A stretch of DNA of 64,000 nucleotides from Chloroflexota bacterium (lineage in GTDB: Bacteria; Chloroflexota; Anaerolineae; Anaerolineales; Villigracilaceae). Positions within the stretch are counted from its first letter, which is position 1, and each line of letters starts with the position of its first letter. The stretch lies in the NCBI GenBank assembly GCA_026390015.1, contig JAPLGS010000156.1, positions 1-64,000 on the forward strand, in the 5' to 3' direction. The notes below the pieces were generated by a model. The model saw nothing but the letters and a program-made list of their open reading frames with translations. It ran no database searches and was not told the DNA's origin. Made by a program: the position numbers and the translations under genes. Below are positions 8,597 to 17,288 of this stretch, one piece after another.

Positions 8597-10117
8597 TCAC
8601 GGGACGAGCACTTCAAAGATCACTGCTTGACTATCGCGAAAGACTTCCTTCAAGCCAGGATCATTTTTTGCCATATCAAGGAAATCAACATGGCTCAGAT
8701 CTGTATGAACATAGCTTGCGCCAAAACTCTTCGAAATATATCGCGATGGTTTATCGACTTCACCGCGTGAAATTTTGACCCAAAGATCATATAGTTTTGG
8801 ATTAAATAATTGCATATAGGTCGGATCAAGCCCTGCGAGATAGCTATTATGGGTATTGTAGAAAAACAAGCGGGGGAAATCATCCCAATCCGTTTGAAAG
8901 ACGCGTGAACCTGCAGGGCTGTTTTCCTTAAGCCAGGTGGAAGCATTTGCATACAGGGTATAAGATTTCGAATCTTGAATACTTTTTTGAGCAGCGGGAA
9001 TGGATTTGAATGCTGTCAACAGAACGAATGCCGCAAGCAGGATGGCAGGGTAACTTATACGGGAAAGTAATGTCTGCCGGGTTGGATCAACCAATTCCTC
9101 TGTCTGATCCTCCGGTTGTACATCCGAAATGAGTGGAGTCCAGGCAAAGGCGGCAAAGATCAAGGCAAATGGCGGGAAATATTCCACAAATCGGCGCGCC
9201 TGAAAAAGCATTAGCCCAAACAAGAGGGCCGTCAACAAAGCCAGCGCAGTACGCACTGTCATTTTACGACCTGCGAGTCCCAGGGCAAATATTCCGCTTG
9301 CAAAAGCCACAAGAGCTGGTAATGAATTTTTTAGTATTTGCCCCGTGTCATATGGATACCATTCATTGCCAACCCGCACTGAAGTGGCGTTCGTCAGTTT
9401 GGGCAGCATGTGCTGAATTGAGAAAGTAATATTGACAGGAAAGTAAGGGTTGATGAGCATTCCCAGGATGATGCCCCCGCCAATAAAAATCAGGGGACGG
9501 TATTCGAGGCGGCGTTCGGTCATTGCTATTGCGGCAAAGTGCAAAACGCCCAGCGCAGCCAATAGTGGAAACGCGTCGTACATCCAAACATAGAGAAAAG
9601 ACAAAATGGCCAGCCGCCAATATTTTCCTTCCAGCAACCATAAAAATCCGAGGGCAAGCACTCCCAGAGAAAGGGATTGCGCGCGCGTGATGCTCATGCT
9701 ATATAAAAATGCATCTGATATTCCAAGCAGTGCAAGCGCCCACAGCCATGAAAATGGCACGCGCTGACGATGGAACAAAAACCAGACAGCCAGAAAAGCC
9801 AGCGCTGAAAATACGACTGCGGCCCACTTTGCACCTACTCGCAGATCGCCAAATGTAAATGGGATAAGTGCAACATGAAAAAGAAAATGATGATCGTAAA
9901 ATTCATCCTGGTTGAGAATGCTTAGAGGCAGATATGAAAAATTCGGCTTTAGCCCCTCTGTGCGCATGAGATATGCCAATTTGATGTGGTAAAAACCATC
10001 GTTGTCGGGCATATCGGGGCTGGCAAATTGGATGACAGCCATTCCCAAAAAAAACAGGAGAAACAAGATCAAAGGCAAAAAATTGAGCGGGATGTTTTTT
10101 CGCATTGGGGTTTCCAT
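8597..10117 (-). CDS. Polytopic membrane protein, GT-C glycosyltransferase-like
   Basis: The protein has 506 residues, with about ten hydrophobic segments in the first 390 and a soluble C-terminal domain of about 110 residues. The first extracytoplasmic loop contains PDMPDNDGFYHIKLAYLM. Its D-x-D-x-x-Y-H pattern resembles the metal-binding loop 1 motif of STT3/AglB and other GT-C enzymes using polyprenyl-phosphate sugars. A surface glycan role is therefore likely, but donor and acceptor are unknown. A second ATG four codons in is an alternative start. Confidence 0.65.
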   Translation of the reverse strand: METPMRKNIPLNFLPLILFLLFFLGMAVIQFASPDMPDNDGFYHIKLAYLMRTEGLKPNFSYLPLSILNQDEFYDHHFLFHVALIPFTFGDLRVGAKWAAVVFSALAFLAVWFLFHRQRVPFSWLWALALLGISDAFLYSMSITRAQSLSLGVLALGFLWLLEGKYWRLAILSFLYVWMYDAFPLLAALGVLHFAAIAMTERRLEYRPLIFIGGGIILGMLINPYFPVNITFSIQHMLPKLTNATSVRVGNEWYPYDTGQILKNSLPALVAFASGIFALGLAGRKMTVRTALALLTALLFGLMLFQARRFVEYFPPFALIFAAFAWTPLISDVQPEDQTEELVDPTRQTLLSRISYPAILLAAFVLLTAFKSIPAAQKSIQDSKSYTLYANASTWLKENSPAGSRVFQTDWDDFPRLFFYNTHNSYLAGLDPTYMQLFNPKLYDLWVKISRGEVDKPSRYISKSFGASYVHTDLSHVDFLDMAKNDPGLKEVFRDSQAVIFEVLVP

Positions 10118-10261
10118 TTCAGGTTACAGAGTACGGCGCAATAAAAAGGCAGAACTAAGATTTTATCTCGTTAATTCTTCCAGCAAAGATGATAATTGCC
10201 ATAGCGGAAAAGTGTAGCTCGTCTGAAGATTACTGGAATTTCAGTTGAAGTTATCACCTAA

Positions 10262-10303
10262 AATTAGATCAGGCTCGCCTGGAATATTTCCCAGACGAGC
10301 CTG
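10262..10303 (-). terminator. Terminator hairpin after the DUF5666 gene
   Basis: A 13-bp stem with an 8-nt loop is followed by a weakly T-rich stretch (ATCTAATTTT) on the minus strand. One position is a G-U pair in the minus-strand RNA but an A-C mismatch in the plus-strand RNA, which fits selection for minus-strand transcription. Confidence 0.7.
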
Positions 10304-10332
10304 AACATTTTCCTTATCCACTAGCAGGGAAA

Positions 10333-11247
10333 CTAACCGTTGCCATTACCGCCGTTGTCGTTGCTGCCGCCGCTATTGTCGTTGCTGCCGCCGCTATTGT
10401 CGTTGCTGCCGCCGCGATTGTCGTTGCTGCCACCATGGCTGCAACTACCGCTGTTGTCGTTGCTGCCAACGCTATGGCTGGCTTTACCACTGTTGTCGTC
10501 GTTCCCATTTACGCTATTGGAATTGCTATCATTTCCATTATCATCATTGCCGTTCTGAGAAGAGACCGATAATCCTAATTCGCGAACTGAGAAGGTTCCA
10601 TCAGCATTTTGTACAAGGTGGAGCTTTACGAAATCCCCGACTTGAATGGTTCCTTTCACTTCTCCGCCAGGTTGAATGTCATAGGTCTGGCCATCAATTG
10701 TTATGGATGTGGGGGAAATTGCTTCGACCAATCCGAAAACCTCATTGCTGTCATTGGAATTATCATCATTCCCATTGCTGACATTGGAGTTGTCGTCGTT
10801 CCCATTATTGTCATTAGATTTGGTACCGTTGACAGAGTTGGAGTTGTCATCGTTGCCATTGACTGCGTTGGAATTATCATCATTGCTGTTGGCGCTATTG
10901 GAATTATCATCGCCAAGCCCGGGCAACATCGACAGGTCAACCTGCGAGGGAACTTCCACGCGCGTCACTGTGACCGAACCGTCTTGAGCGATCTGCACTT
11001 CAACCTTTACCATATCGCCAACGTTGAACGGGCCATCGTTGACTACTGAAGGATCTACGGTGATCGTCTGACCATTTACAACCCATTGGTTGCCATTGAT
11101 GCTTTCGATCGTCCCAGTATAAGCGATGGAAGAAGCTTGAACTTTTCCACCATCAGACGCCACAGATGACGCCGCCCCAGAGCAAGCGCTCAAGATCATG
11201 CTTGCAAAAACAAAAACCACTAAAACGTAACGGGAAATCTTATTCAT
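10333..11247 (-). CDS. DUF5666 lipoprotein with Asn/Asp/Ser-rich repeats
   Basis: The protein has 304 residues with a lipoprotein signal (lipobox LSAC at about residues 19-22). Two DUF5666-type beta domains follow: about 42-100 (TGTIESINGNQWVVNGQTI and what follows) and about 170-230 (VFGLVEAISPTSITIDGQTY). They are separated by an N-D-D-N-S-N repeat tract, and a second tract of S-N-D-N-S-G-G units ends the protein. It is presumably surface-exposed. The repeats are low-complexity spacers whose function is unknown. A Shine-Dalgarno GAGGTG precedes the ATG and a strong terminator follows the stop. Confidence 0.82.
   Translation of the reverse strand: MNKISRYVLVVFVFASMILSACSGAASSVASDGGKVQASSIAYTGTIESINGNQWVVNGQTITVDPSVVNDGPFNVGDMVKVEVQIAQDGSVTVTRVEVPSQVDLSMLPGLGDDNSNSANSNDDNSNAVNGNDDNSNSVNGTKSNDNNGNDDNSNVSNGNDDNSNDSNEVFGLVEAISPTSITIDGQTYDIQPGGEVKGTIQVGDFVKLHLVQNADGTFSVRELGLSVSSQNGNDDNGNDSNSNSVNGNDDNSGKASHSVGSNDNSGSCSHGGSNDNRGGSNDNSGGSNDNSGGSNDNGGNGNG
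10339..10431. repeat. 21-bp tandem repeat inside the DUF5666 gene
   Basis: About four and a half copies of a 21-bp unit (two identical, the others with a few changes) encode seven-residue G-S-N-D-N-S/G-G units at the protein's C-terminus. The repeat is in frame, so copy-number change would alter length without breaking the gene. Confidence 0.85.
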
Positions 11248-11528
11248 TTTTCACCTCATTAAAATAATTAGGATATGTTATATGCTAATTGTCGCTTATT
11301 GAGGGAAATAGTTACGGGTGAAACTGGCCAATATTGAGCAATATCTAAAATGGTGGATAATCCCTCAAATGGTAATAGTTGACTCTCCAGTTTATCCACA
11401 GGTCTCTCAAGGTTTTCTTTTGAAAATTCTCCAATCTGTACAATCTTGAAAACTCCCTGAATAATTTCCGATAATGTCTAAAACATTCGTGTACAATTAG
11501 GTTAAGTCATTTACGGAGAAGTCATAAA

Positions 11529-12269
11529 ATGCGCATTGCGATCATCTCGGATATCCACGGAAATTACACAGCCCTGCAAGCCGTTCTTGCGGATGTAAAA
11601 ACACAAAATGTAGATAAGATCGTTTGTCTCGGAGATACTGTCACCCTTGGCCCACAACCTAAAGAAGTGCTGGACGCATTGCGGGAATTGAACTGCATTC
11701 TTATCAGAGGAAATCATGACTCAGCAATACTTGACCCTGAGCGAGCCGGGGATTTTGAGATCACCGAATATCTGATCCCTGACTTGTACTGGTGCAGAGA
11801 AAAATTAACAATGTCTGATCTAAACTTCATTCAGTCATTCGAACCAAGTCGCGAGTTCATTCTTCCAAATGGTGTCACCATTCTTTTCTTTCACGGGTCA
11901 CCCCTCGCGAGCACTGATATCATTCAAGCGACCACAGAACCCGCTCTGCTGGATAAATATTTTGAATCACAAAAAGCGACAGTCTTTATCGGCGGACATT
12001 CACATGTTCAAATGTACCGCCGCTACGGAGAAAAACTTATCTTAAATTCCGGTAGTGTCGGAAACGCATTCGAATTCACTTTCTCTGCTGGGAATGCTCC
12101 CAGCCTGCTGCCGTGGGCAGAATATACGATCCTCGGTCAGAGCGGGAACACACTGGATGTAGATCTGCGCCGCGTCTATTTTGATACAACCGAATTGCTT
12201 AAACTGGTTTCCGAAAGTGATTTACCCGGCAGCGCCTGGTGGTTAAGACAATACAAGATGCATGAATAA
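11529..12269 (+). CDS. Metallophosphoesterase, YfcE-like
   Basis: This 246-residue calcineurin-type phosphoesterase shows all metal-binding motifs in order: SDIHGNYTAL (D-x-H), CLGDTVTLGP (G-D), IRGNHDSAI (G-N-H-D), FFHGSP (His) and GGHSHVQM (G-H-x-H). Relatives hydrolyse phosphodiesters or phosphate monoesters on nucleotides, proteins or RNA; the substrate here is not evident. A ribosome binding site (ACGGAG) precedes the ATG. The end overlaps the next gene by 8 bases, so it heads a three-gene coupled operon. Confidence 0.9.
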   Translation: MRIAIISDIHGNYTALQAVLADVKTQNVDKIVCLGDTVTLGPQPKEVLDALRELNCILIRGNHDSAILDPERAGDFEITEYLIPDLYWCREKLTMSDLNFIQSFEPSREFILPNGVTILFFHGSPLASTDIIQATTEPALLDKYFESQKATVFIGGHSHVQMYRRYGEKLILNSGSVGNAFEFTFSAGNAPSLLPWAEYTILGQSGNTLDVDLRRVYFDTTELLKLVSESDLPGSAWWLRQYKMHE

Positions 12270-12852
12270 ACTGATCATCATTATCGGCCCAAGCGGGGTT
12301 GGAAAGACCACACTCGCGCGCGCTTTATGTGCAAAGCAGGATTTCGCGATTGCCTACGAACAGCACAACGAAAGACCATTCCAAACGCTCTTCAAGCAGG
12401 ACGTAAAATACGCGCTCGCGAATCAACTGGATTATTTACTATTCCGCGCAGAGCAGGAAAACGAATTACGAAATCACGATAGGCCCGTTCTAATGGATGG
12501 CGGTCTCGATCTGGATTTTCACGGATTCACCCGCCTCTTCCACTTGCGCGGATGGCTGAGCGATGACGAATTCAAGTTATGTCAACGCTTCTATTCTTTA
12601 ACCCGCAGCCTGCTACCGCCCCCTGATTTGATCATCGCCTTGAGCGCGTCAGCAAAAACCATCAACGACAGGCTTGCCGCTCGAAACAGGATCAACATCG
12701 CGTCGAGTGATGACTCGCAGACTGTGAGCAGATTCATGAACGAGTGGCTGGAATCAATTTCACAAGAAAAGATCATCAGGCTCGACATCACCCAGGAAAA
12801 TATAAATTACACCGACAGTGTGCCCATCATCCTCGATAAAATTAAATCATGA
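12262..12852 (+). CDS. P-loop kinase resembling deoxynucleoside kinases
   Basis: The protein has 196 residues with Walker A GPSGVGKTT at about 9-17. The order E (YEQHNERPF), then A..Q..YLLFR, then a D-G-G motif (MDGGLDLDF) follows the deoxynucleoside kinase pattern. A lid-like RL..RNR segment lies near 135. A nucleoside or small-molecule kinase is likely; the substrate cannot be read from sequence. It overlaps the genes on both sides (8 and 4 bases), which points to coordinated translation with the phosphoesterase and the ATPase. Confidence 0.75.
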   Translation: MNKLIIIIGPSGVGKTTLARALCAKQDFAIAYEQHNERPFQTLFKQDVKYALANQLDYLLFRAEQENELRNHDRPVLMDGGLDLDFHGFTRLFHLRGWLSDDEFKLCQRFYSLTRSLLPPPDLIIALSASAKTINDRLAARNRINIASSDDSQTVSRFMNEWLESISQEKIIRLDITQENINYTDSVPIILDKIKS

Positions 12853-13649
12853 TCCACTTACGTTCCATCACACAAAAAGAGACGAATGAAAAAGAGGAAT
12901 TTCCATTCAACGTTCCTGTCATTCGCGCTTTAAAAGAGATCGAGTTCCACGCGCCTGTAACTTTTTTCGTCGGCGAAAATGGATCGGGTAAATCTACGCT
13001 AATGGAAACTATCGCGTGCGCGGCAGTGTCGGTGACCGTTGGAAGCGAGAGCGTAAAAACAGACCCGTCGCTGGCGCATGTGCGCAGGCTTGCTCAACGA
13101 CTGCGCCTCACATGGACAAAACGCACGCACAAAGGTTTCTTTTTGCGCGCGGAGGATTTCTTCGGTTATGCCAAACAAATGGCGCGCACTCGACTGGAAT
13201 TGGAAGGTGATTTAAAAAAAGTGGATCGTGAATATACAGGGCGTTCAAAACTTGCCAAAGATCTCGCAAAGCTGCCGCACGCGAACGAACTCGACGCGAT
13301 CAAGAGCCGCTACGGTGAAGGATTGGACACCCGCTCGCATGGTGAAAGTTTTCTGGCTTTATTCCAATCGCGTTTTGTTCCGGGCGGATTATATCTTTTG
13401 GATGAACCCGAAGCGCCGCTTTCGCCCATTCGTCAATTGGCATTTCTTTCTGCACTCAAACAAATGGTTGCGCAAGATTCGCAGTTCATCATCGCTACGC
13501 ACTCACCCATCATCATGGCATTCCCGGACGCTGAGATATTATGTTTTGACGGTGGGCAAATCCGCGGAGTGAACTATGATGAATTGGAGCATGTCACGTT
13601 GACAAGAGAATTTCTGAAGGACCCCGAAGCCTATCTGAGATATTTGTAG
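12849..13649 (+). CDS. ABC-type ATPase, COG3910-like
   Basis: The protein has 266 residues with Walker A GENGSGKST (about 44-52), an ABC-signature-like SHGESFLALF (about 170-179), Walker B GLYLLDEPEAPLSP and the H-loop ATHSPIIM. There is no membrane domain and no SMC-like long coiled coil; about 60 residues form a short helical insertion. This is the pattern of the predicted ATPases of COG3910, whose function is poorly known. The start overlaps the stop of the kinase gene (ATGA). Confidence 0.85.
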   Translation: MIHLRSITQKETNEKEEFPFNVPVIRALKEIEFHAPVTFFVGENGSGKSTLMETIACAAVSVTVGSESVKTDPSLAHVRRLAQRLRLTWTKRTHKGFFLRAEDFFGYAKQMARTRLELEGDLKKVDREYTGRSKLAKDLAKLPHANELDAIKSRYGEGLDTRSHGESFLALFQSRFVPGGLYLLDEPEAPLSPIRQLAFLSALKQMVAQDSQFIIATHSPIIMAFPDAEILCFDGGQIRGVNYDELEHVTLTREFLKDPEAYLRYL

Positions 13650-13715
13650 ATCGTGAGCCTCCCGTGCACGGCACTTCAAAAGTAATATATTTTATTCCCA
13701 ACTCATCTTATCCAC

Positions 13716-14555
13716 ATGAATAACAGAACCATCTCCCACATTATAAAACCACAACTCGTCATCGAAGGCGCGGGCGTTTTATTAAGGCGCTCCGTCTCTC
13801 CGCGCGCGAGCAATGAATACGATCCCTTCCTGCTCTTCGACCACTTCGCGTTCAACAATCCGCAGGAAGGCCCCATTCGGGGATTCCCCATGCATCCACA
13901 CCGCGGAATTGAAACCGTCACCTACATGCTGGATGGCTCCGTCAGTCACCGCGACAGCCTCGGCAACGCCGGCGTCATCGGCGCTGGCGATGTGCAATGG
14001 ATGACATCCGGGCGCGGTATCATGCACGAGGAAATGCCGCGGCGCGGTGAAAGCGGAAACATCTACGGCTTTCAACTTTGGGTCAACCTGCCCGCCGCGC
14101 AAAAAATGGATCAGCCGCGCTATCAGGAAGTAAATTCTTCATCCATTCCCATTATCAAAAAGGATGGAGCCACCATTCGGCTTGTGGCTGGAGAATTGGA
14201 CGGGGTCAACGGCCCTGTGACTGAGATCGCGGCCGCGCCTCTTTACATGGATGTGAAACTGGATCCAGCTTCGAGATTCATTTATCCCATCCCAAGCGGC
14301 CACACCACACTGGCTTATGTCTTCGAAGGCGCAGCGGAGTTTGGCGGTCAGATCGTAGAATCCGTCAGCATGGTTGTCTTCAACGATGACGGCGGCCAGA
14401 TCGATTTTAAAAGCGCAACGGGCGTGCAGTTCATGCTCATCTCTGGCGCACCGTTCGGGGAGCCGATCGTCCCCTACGGGCCATTCGTCATGAACACGGC
14501 TGAAGAAATTCAACAAGCGATTCAAGATTTAAGAAATGGGACATTCGTCAAGTAA
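13716..14555 (+). CDS. Pirin family cupin protein
   Basis: The protein has 279 residues with two cupin domains. The N-terminal one has the pirin metal ligands in FPMHPHRGIETVTYML and in RGIMHEEMP. Pirins are iron-binding; some bacterial ones have quercetinase activity and others bind metabolic enzymes. A TTATCCACA sequence overlaps the start codon. A terminator hairpin follows. Confidence 0.93.
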   Translation: MNNRTISHIIKPQLVIEGAGVLLRRSVSPRASNEYDPFLLFDHFAFNNPQEGPIRGFPMHPHRGIETVTYMLDGSVSHRDSLGNAGVIGAGDVQWMTSGRGIMHEEMPRRGESGNIYGFQLWVNLPAAQKMDQPRYQEVNSSSIPIIKKDGATIRLVAGELDGVNGPVTEIAAAPLYMDVKLDPASRFIYPIPSGHTTLAYVFEGAAEFGGQIVESVSMVVFNDDGGQIDFKSATGVQFMLISGAPFGEPIVPYGPFVMNTAEEIQQAIQDLRNGTFVK

Positions 14556-14575
14556 GATTTATTTTAGCGGCGGTC

Positions 14576-14615
14576 AAAGAGATCACCAGATATAATCTGA
14601 TGATCTCTTTTATTT
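14576..14615 (+). terminator. Intrinsic terminator after pirin
   Basis: The outer stem AAAGAGATCA/TGATCTCTTT continues, after one mismatch, into an inner CAGAT/ATCTG stem with a 3-nt loop. It is followed by TATTTAA. Confidence 0.7.
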
Positions 14616-14656
14616 AATAAGATGCTGGTCCGTTGACTGGCGTACATGGAGCCATC

Positions 14657-15127
14657 ATGACACATACACAAATACTGTACGGTGATCGATTTGGAAAACA
14701 AGGCGAATTACGGGTTGGATGTTCAGCAACGATCTTCGATGAAAATCGCGGGAAAATTTTACTCACCCAACGCACTGACAACGGACGCTGGTGCCTGCCC
14801 GGCGGCCGCATGGAATCAGGCGAGTCTGCGGCTGAAGCGTGTGAAAGAGAAGTATGGGAGGAAACAGGCCTGAGAGTGCGCGTGAAGCGCTTGATCGGCG
14901 TCTACAGCGATCCTGATCAACTGGTCATTTATCCCGACGGAAATAAAGTATTTCTCGTGGTTTTAGGTTTCGAAGTGGATATCATTGACGGCGTGCTGGG
15001 GCTGAGCGACGAAACAACAGATGTTGGATATTTCACTCTCGCCGAAATGGAATCCATGCCAATGCACGGAAATCACAAAAGCCGCGTGGAAGATGCATTG
15101 CTCGGCGGAGAAACTTTGATACGATAA
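14657..15127 (+). CDS. Nudix hydrolase
   Basis: The protein has 156 residues. The Nudix box is complete from GGRMESGESAAEACEREV through WEETGL, with the metal-binding Glu residues in REVWEE. Such enzymes hydrolyse nucleoside diphosphate derivatives; the substrate is not evident. I start at the ATG at 14657; an in-frame TTG 24 bases earlier is possible. It converges with a methyltransferase gene, 16 bases between the stops. Confidence 0.9.
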   Translation: MTHTQILYGDRFGKQGELRVGCSATIFDENRGKILLTQRTDNGRWCLPGGRMESGESAAEACEREVWEETGLRVRVKRLIGVYSDPDQLVIYPDGNKVFLVVLGFEVDIIDGVLGLSDETTDVGYFTLAEMESMPMHGNHKSRVEDALLGGETLIR

Positions 15128-15143
15128 TACTTATCCTTCAACA

Positions 15144-15836
15144 TTATATTTGCTTCCACCATACGCCCGTACACTCAGGCAGGATCACCCAGTTATTTTT
15201 TTTAATCTTGTCAGCCATCTCATCGCCAAAAAAGAAACCTGCGATTTCCAAAGATTGTTCGATGGAATCAAATTTGTAATCGGTCCGGATCCATTTATTC
15301 TGGAATCCTACTTTATCCAGCCACGGATAAAAATCCTTGAGATGTTCCAACATGATGGGCGACTCATTCCCCGTACCCAATGATTCAAACAGTACAATAT
15401 GACTATTGGGTCTTAGGACGCGTTTCATTTCATCCAGCCATTTGAATAACTCAGATCGCCACGAACTTGGATTCCAAACAGCAAGATAACTGACACTCCA
15501 GCCAGAGACCACCAAGTCCGCGCTGTGCGATCGGATCGGCAAGGCGCGATGATCGGCAGCAGAAGTCACGCTATTCTTTAGATCAAATTTGATCAATTTA
15601 TTTCTTGTAACCCGCAGCATATTCAGCGATAGATCAAACGCACGCATCGACATAACGCGCGGAGCCAGCATCCCTGCCAAACGGCCTGTCCCTGCGCCGA
15701 GATCGAGCACATCCAATCCATCCGCGTTTACGATCTCATCCAAAGCACGCGGAATATTTGATCGATAATCTTCACGAGAAACCAGCGCTTCGTATTGTTC
15801 TGCTTCAGTTTGATAAATTTGTTCCTGAGAAGGCAT
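15144..15836 (-). CDS. SAM-dependent methyltransferase, class I
   Basis: The protein has 230 residues. Motif I is DVLDLGAGTGRLAGML, motif II ends MRAFDLS, and post-I/III elements include ADLVVSGWSVSYLAVW and MKRVLRPNSHIVLFESL. The fold is that of Methyltransf_11/25 small-molecule methyltransferases. An earlier in-frame ATG exists at 15875, but the ATG at 15836 has AAAGGA nine bases before it. It is divergent from the YbaK gene, with a 63-bp shared promoter region. Confidence 0.88.
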   Translation of the reverse strand: MPSQEQIYQTEAEQYEALVSREDYRSNIPRALDEIVNADGLDVLDLGAGTGRLAGMLAPRVMSMRAFDLSLNMLRVTRNKLIKFDLKNSVTSAADHRALPIRSHSADLVVSGWSVSYLAVWNPSSWRSELFKWLDEMKRVLRPNSHIVLFESLGTGNESPIMLEHLKDFYPWLDKVGFQNKWIRTDYKFDSIEQSLEIAGFFFGDEMADKIKKNNWVILPECTGVWWKQI

Positions 15837-15899
15837 CCCAAATCCTTTTTGAGTTTGATATACTCCATAAATCATAACACTGAAAACAGGATAAACCTT

Positions 15900-16373
15900 A
15901 TGCCGCTATCCACTTCTGCACAAAAGATACAAGACTTGCTCAACTCGATCGGGTTGAATTACACCGTCATCGAACATGCCGAGTCTACACGCACCGCCCA
16001 GGAGGCCGCAGACCGCGCGGGCTGTGAATTGGGACAGATCGTCAAGTCGCTTATTTTTCGCGGCAAAGTCAGTGGCAAACCGATCTTGGTATTAACCAGC
16101 GGCTCAAATCGGGTGGATGAAAAACGAATCAGCGGATATGCGGGAGAAACCATTAGCCGCGCAGATGCCGATTTCGTGCGCACAATTACCGGCTACGCGA
16201 TAGGCGGCGTTCCCCCCATTGGATATACTGAAAAAATGGAAACCTACCTCGACGAAGATCTTCAACAATATCTGGTCGTCTGGGCGGCGGCTGGGACTCC
16301 TAACGCCATCTTTGAATTGACCCCGACAGACCTGCAAAAAATAACGGGTGGGAAAAACCTGCGAGTGAAATAA
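15900..16373 (+). CDS. YbaK/EbsC-type aminoacyl-tRNA deacylase
   Basis: The protein has 157 residues. The YbaK/ProX fold is shown by TVIEHAESTRTAQEAADRAG, the conserved lysine in QIVKSLIFRG, and GYAIGGVPPIGY. These proteins clear mischarged tRNA, mainly Cys-, Ala- or Ser-tRNA(Pro) depending on subfamily; the specificity cannot be assigned. Open sequence extends 35 codons upstream into the divergent methyltransferase gene, but homology begins at the ATG at 15900. Confidence 0.88.
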   Translation: MPLSTSAQKIQDLLNSIGLNYTVIEHAESTRTAQEAADRAGCELGQIVKSLIFRGKVSGKPILVLTSGSNRVDEKRISGYAGETISRADADFVRTITGYAIGGVPPIGYTEKMETYLDEDLQQYLVVWAAAGTPNAIFELTPTDLQKITGGKNLRVK

Positions 16374-16395
16374 ATTTGAGTTTCAATTTTGTAGT

Positions 16396-16420
16396 AACGC
16401 CGTCCCTGTGACGGAGTTTT
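16396..16420 (+). terminator. Possible weak terminator after the YbaK gene
   Basis: The stem CCGTC/GACGG with a 5-nt loop and partial flanking AAC/GTT pairing is followed by TTTTAAT. The short stem keeps confidence low. Confidence 0.4.
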
Positions 16421-16451
16421 AATATTCAAATTTTCTTCGAAGGAGTTAGAC

Positions 16452-17189
16452 ATGGAAAAATATTTTGACCTGGTCTATCAGGGAACGCCTTTTAAACTCT
16501 TCGGGACAGCGCATCTGCTCGCGCTCACCATCATCACTCTCTGTTGTTTTTCATATTTATACTTTCGCAAAATATGGGGCGAGAAGGAAAGGAATATTGT
16601 ACGCTGGGTATTTGCAATTGCAATTGTTGTAAATGAATCAGCGCTGCACATCTGGTCTTTGTATTGGGGAATCTGGGATATTCAAACGATGCTCCCGCTT
16701 CACATGTGCGCAGTCTTGATCTGGCTGTCCTCGTACATGCTCGTTACAAAAAATTACTCGATCTATGAATTCGTTTACTTCATGGGGCTCGGCGGAGCCA
16801 TGCAGGCGGTGCTCACTCCTGCCGATGCAGCCGCATACAACTTCCCGCATTTTCGTATCATGCAAACCTTCATCGCGCACGGGCTGTTGATCAACATCGC
16901 CATCTACATGACGGTCGTCGAAGGATTCCGTCCGACCTTGCAATCCTTCAAACGTGTTTTTATTTGGACGAATATCTACATGGTGGTCATCTTCTTCGTC
17001 AACCTGGCCATCGGCAGTAATTATCTTTTCGTCGCGCATAAACCAGAATTCCCCACCCTGCTGGATATGCTGGCTCCCTGGCCGTGGTACATCCTTGAAG
17101 CGGAAGCCGTTGCGTTCGCGATCTTCTTTGTGCTTTATGTTCCATTCCTAATCAAGGATTGGCGCGCAAAAAAAGTGATTAAAGTTTGA
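16452..17189 (+). CDS. YwaF-like integral membrane protein (TIGR02206)
   Basis: The protein has 245 residues and about seven hydrophobic segments. Family features visible include the N-terminal FKLFGTAHLLAL, the conserved PLHMCAVLIWL and the C-terminal LAPWPWYILEAEAVAF. No biochemical role is established for the family. A Shine-Dalgarno (GAAGGAG) lies 7 bases before the ATG. It stands alone between the YbaK gene and the tyrosine catabolism promoter. Confidence 0.82.
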   Translation: MEKYFDLVYQGTPFKLFGTAHLLALTIITLCCFSYLYFRKIWGEKERNIVRWVFAIAIVVNESALHIWSLYWGIWDIQTMLPLHMCAVLIWLSSYMLVTKNYSIYEFVYFMGLGGAMQAVLTPADAAAYNFPHFRIMQTFIAHGLLINIAIYMTVVEGFRPTLQSFKRVFIWTNIYMVVIFFVNLAIGSNYLFVAHKPEFPTLLDMLAPWPWYILEAEAVAFAIFFVLYVPFLIKDWRAKKVIKV

Positions 17190-17235
17190 GCAAAATATTC
17201 GTAAAGCCCACCTCTATTCGAGCTATATTTTTTTA

Positions 17236-17264
17236 TTGCAAACTATCCTTCCTTGTCGTAAAAT
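17236..17264 (+). promoter_or_regulatory. Sigma70-type promoter for the hpd cluster
   Basis: TTGCAA and TAAAAT are separated by exactly 17 bases. The predicted transcript start is about 17271, giving a short leader with AAAGGAG before the hpd ATG. Confidence 0.7.
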
Positions 17265-17288
17265 CCGATTTCTATCAAAGGAGAATTC

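Noticed and set aside
10339-10431. Short regular repeats considered as a CRISPR array
   Set aside because: The 21-bp units are contiguous without spacers and code in frame for the tail of the DUF5666 lipoprotein.
10609-11049. A long plus-strand frame opposite the DUF5666 gene
   Set aside because: Its Ile/Val-rich repeats are simply the antisense reading of the Asn/Asp repeat tract.
11352-11400. Two DnaA-box-like sequences in opposite orientation (GGTGGATAA and TTATCCACA), with similar single sites near 10313 and 13708, considered as an origin of replication
   Set aside because: No dnaA, dnaN or other origin-linked genes are nearby, the boxes are few and scattered, and there is no clear AT-rich unwinding region with repeats.
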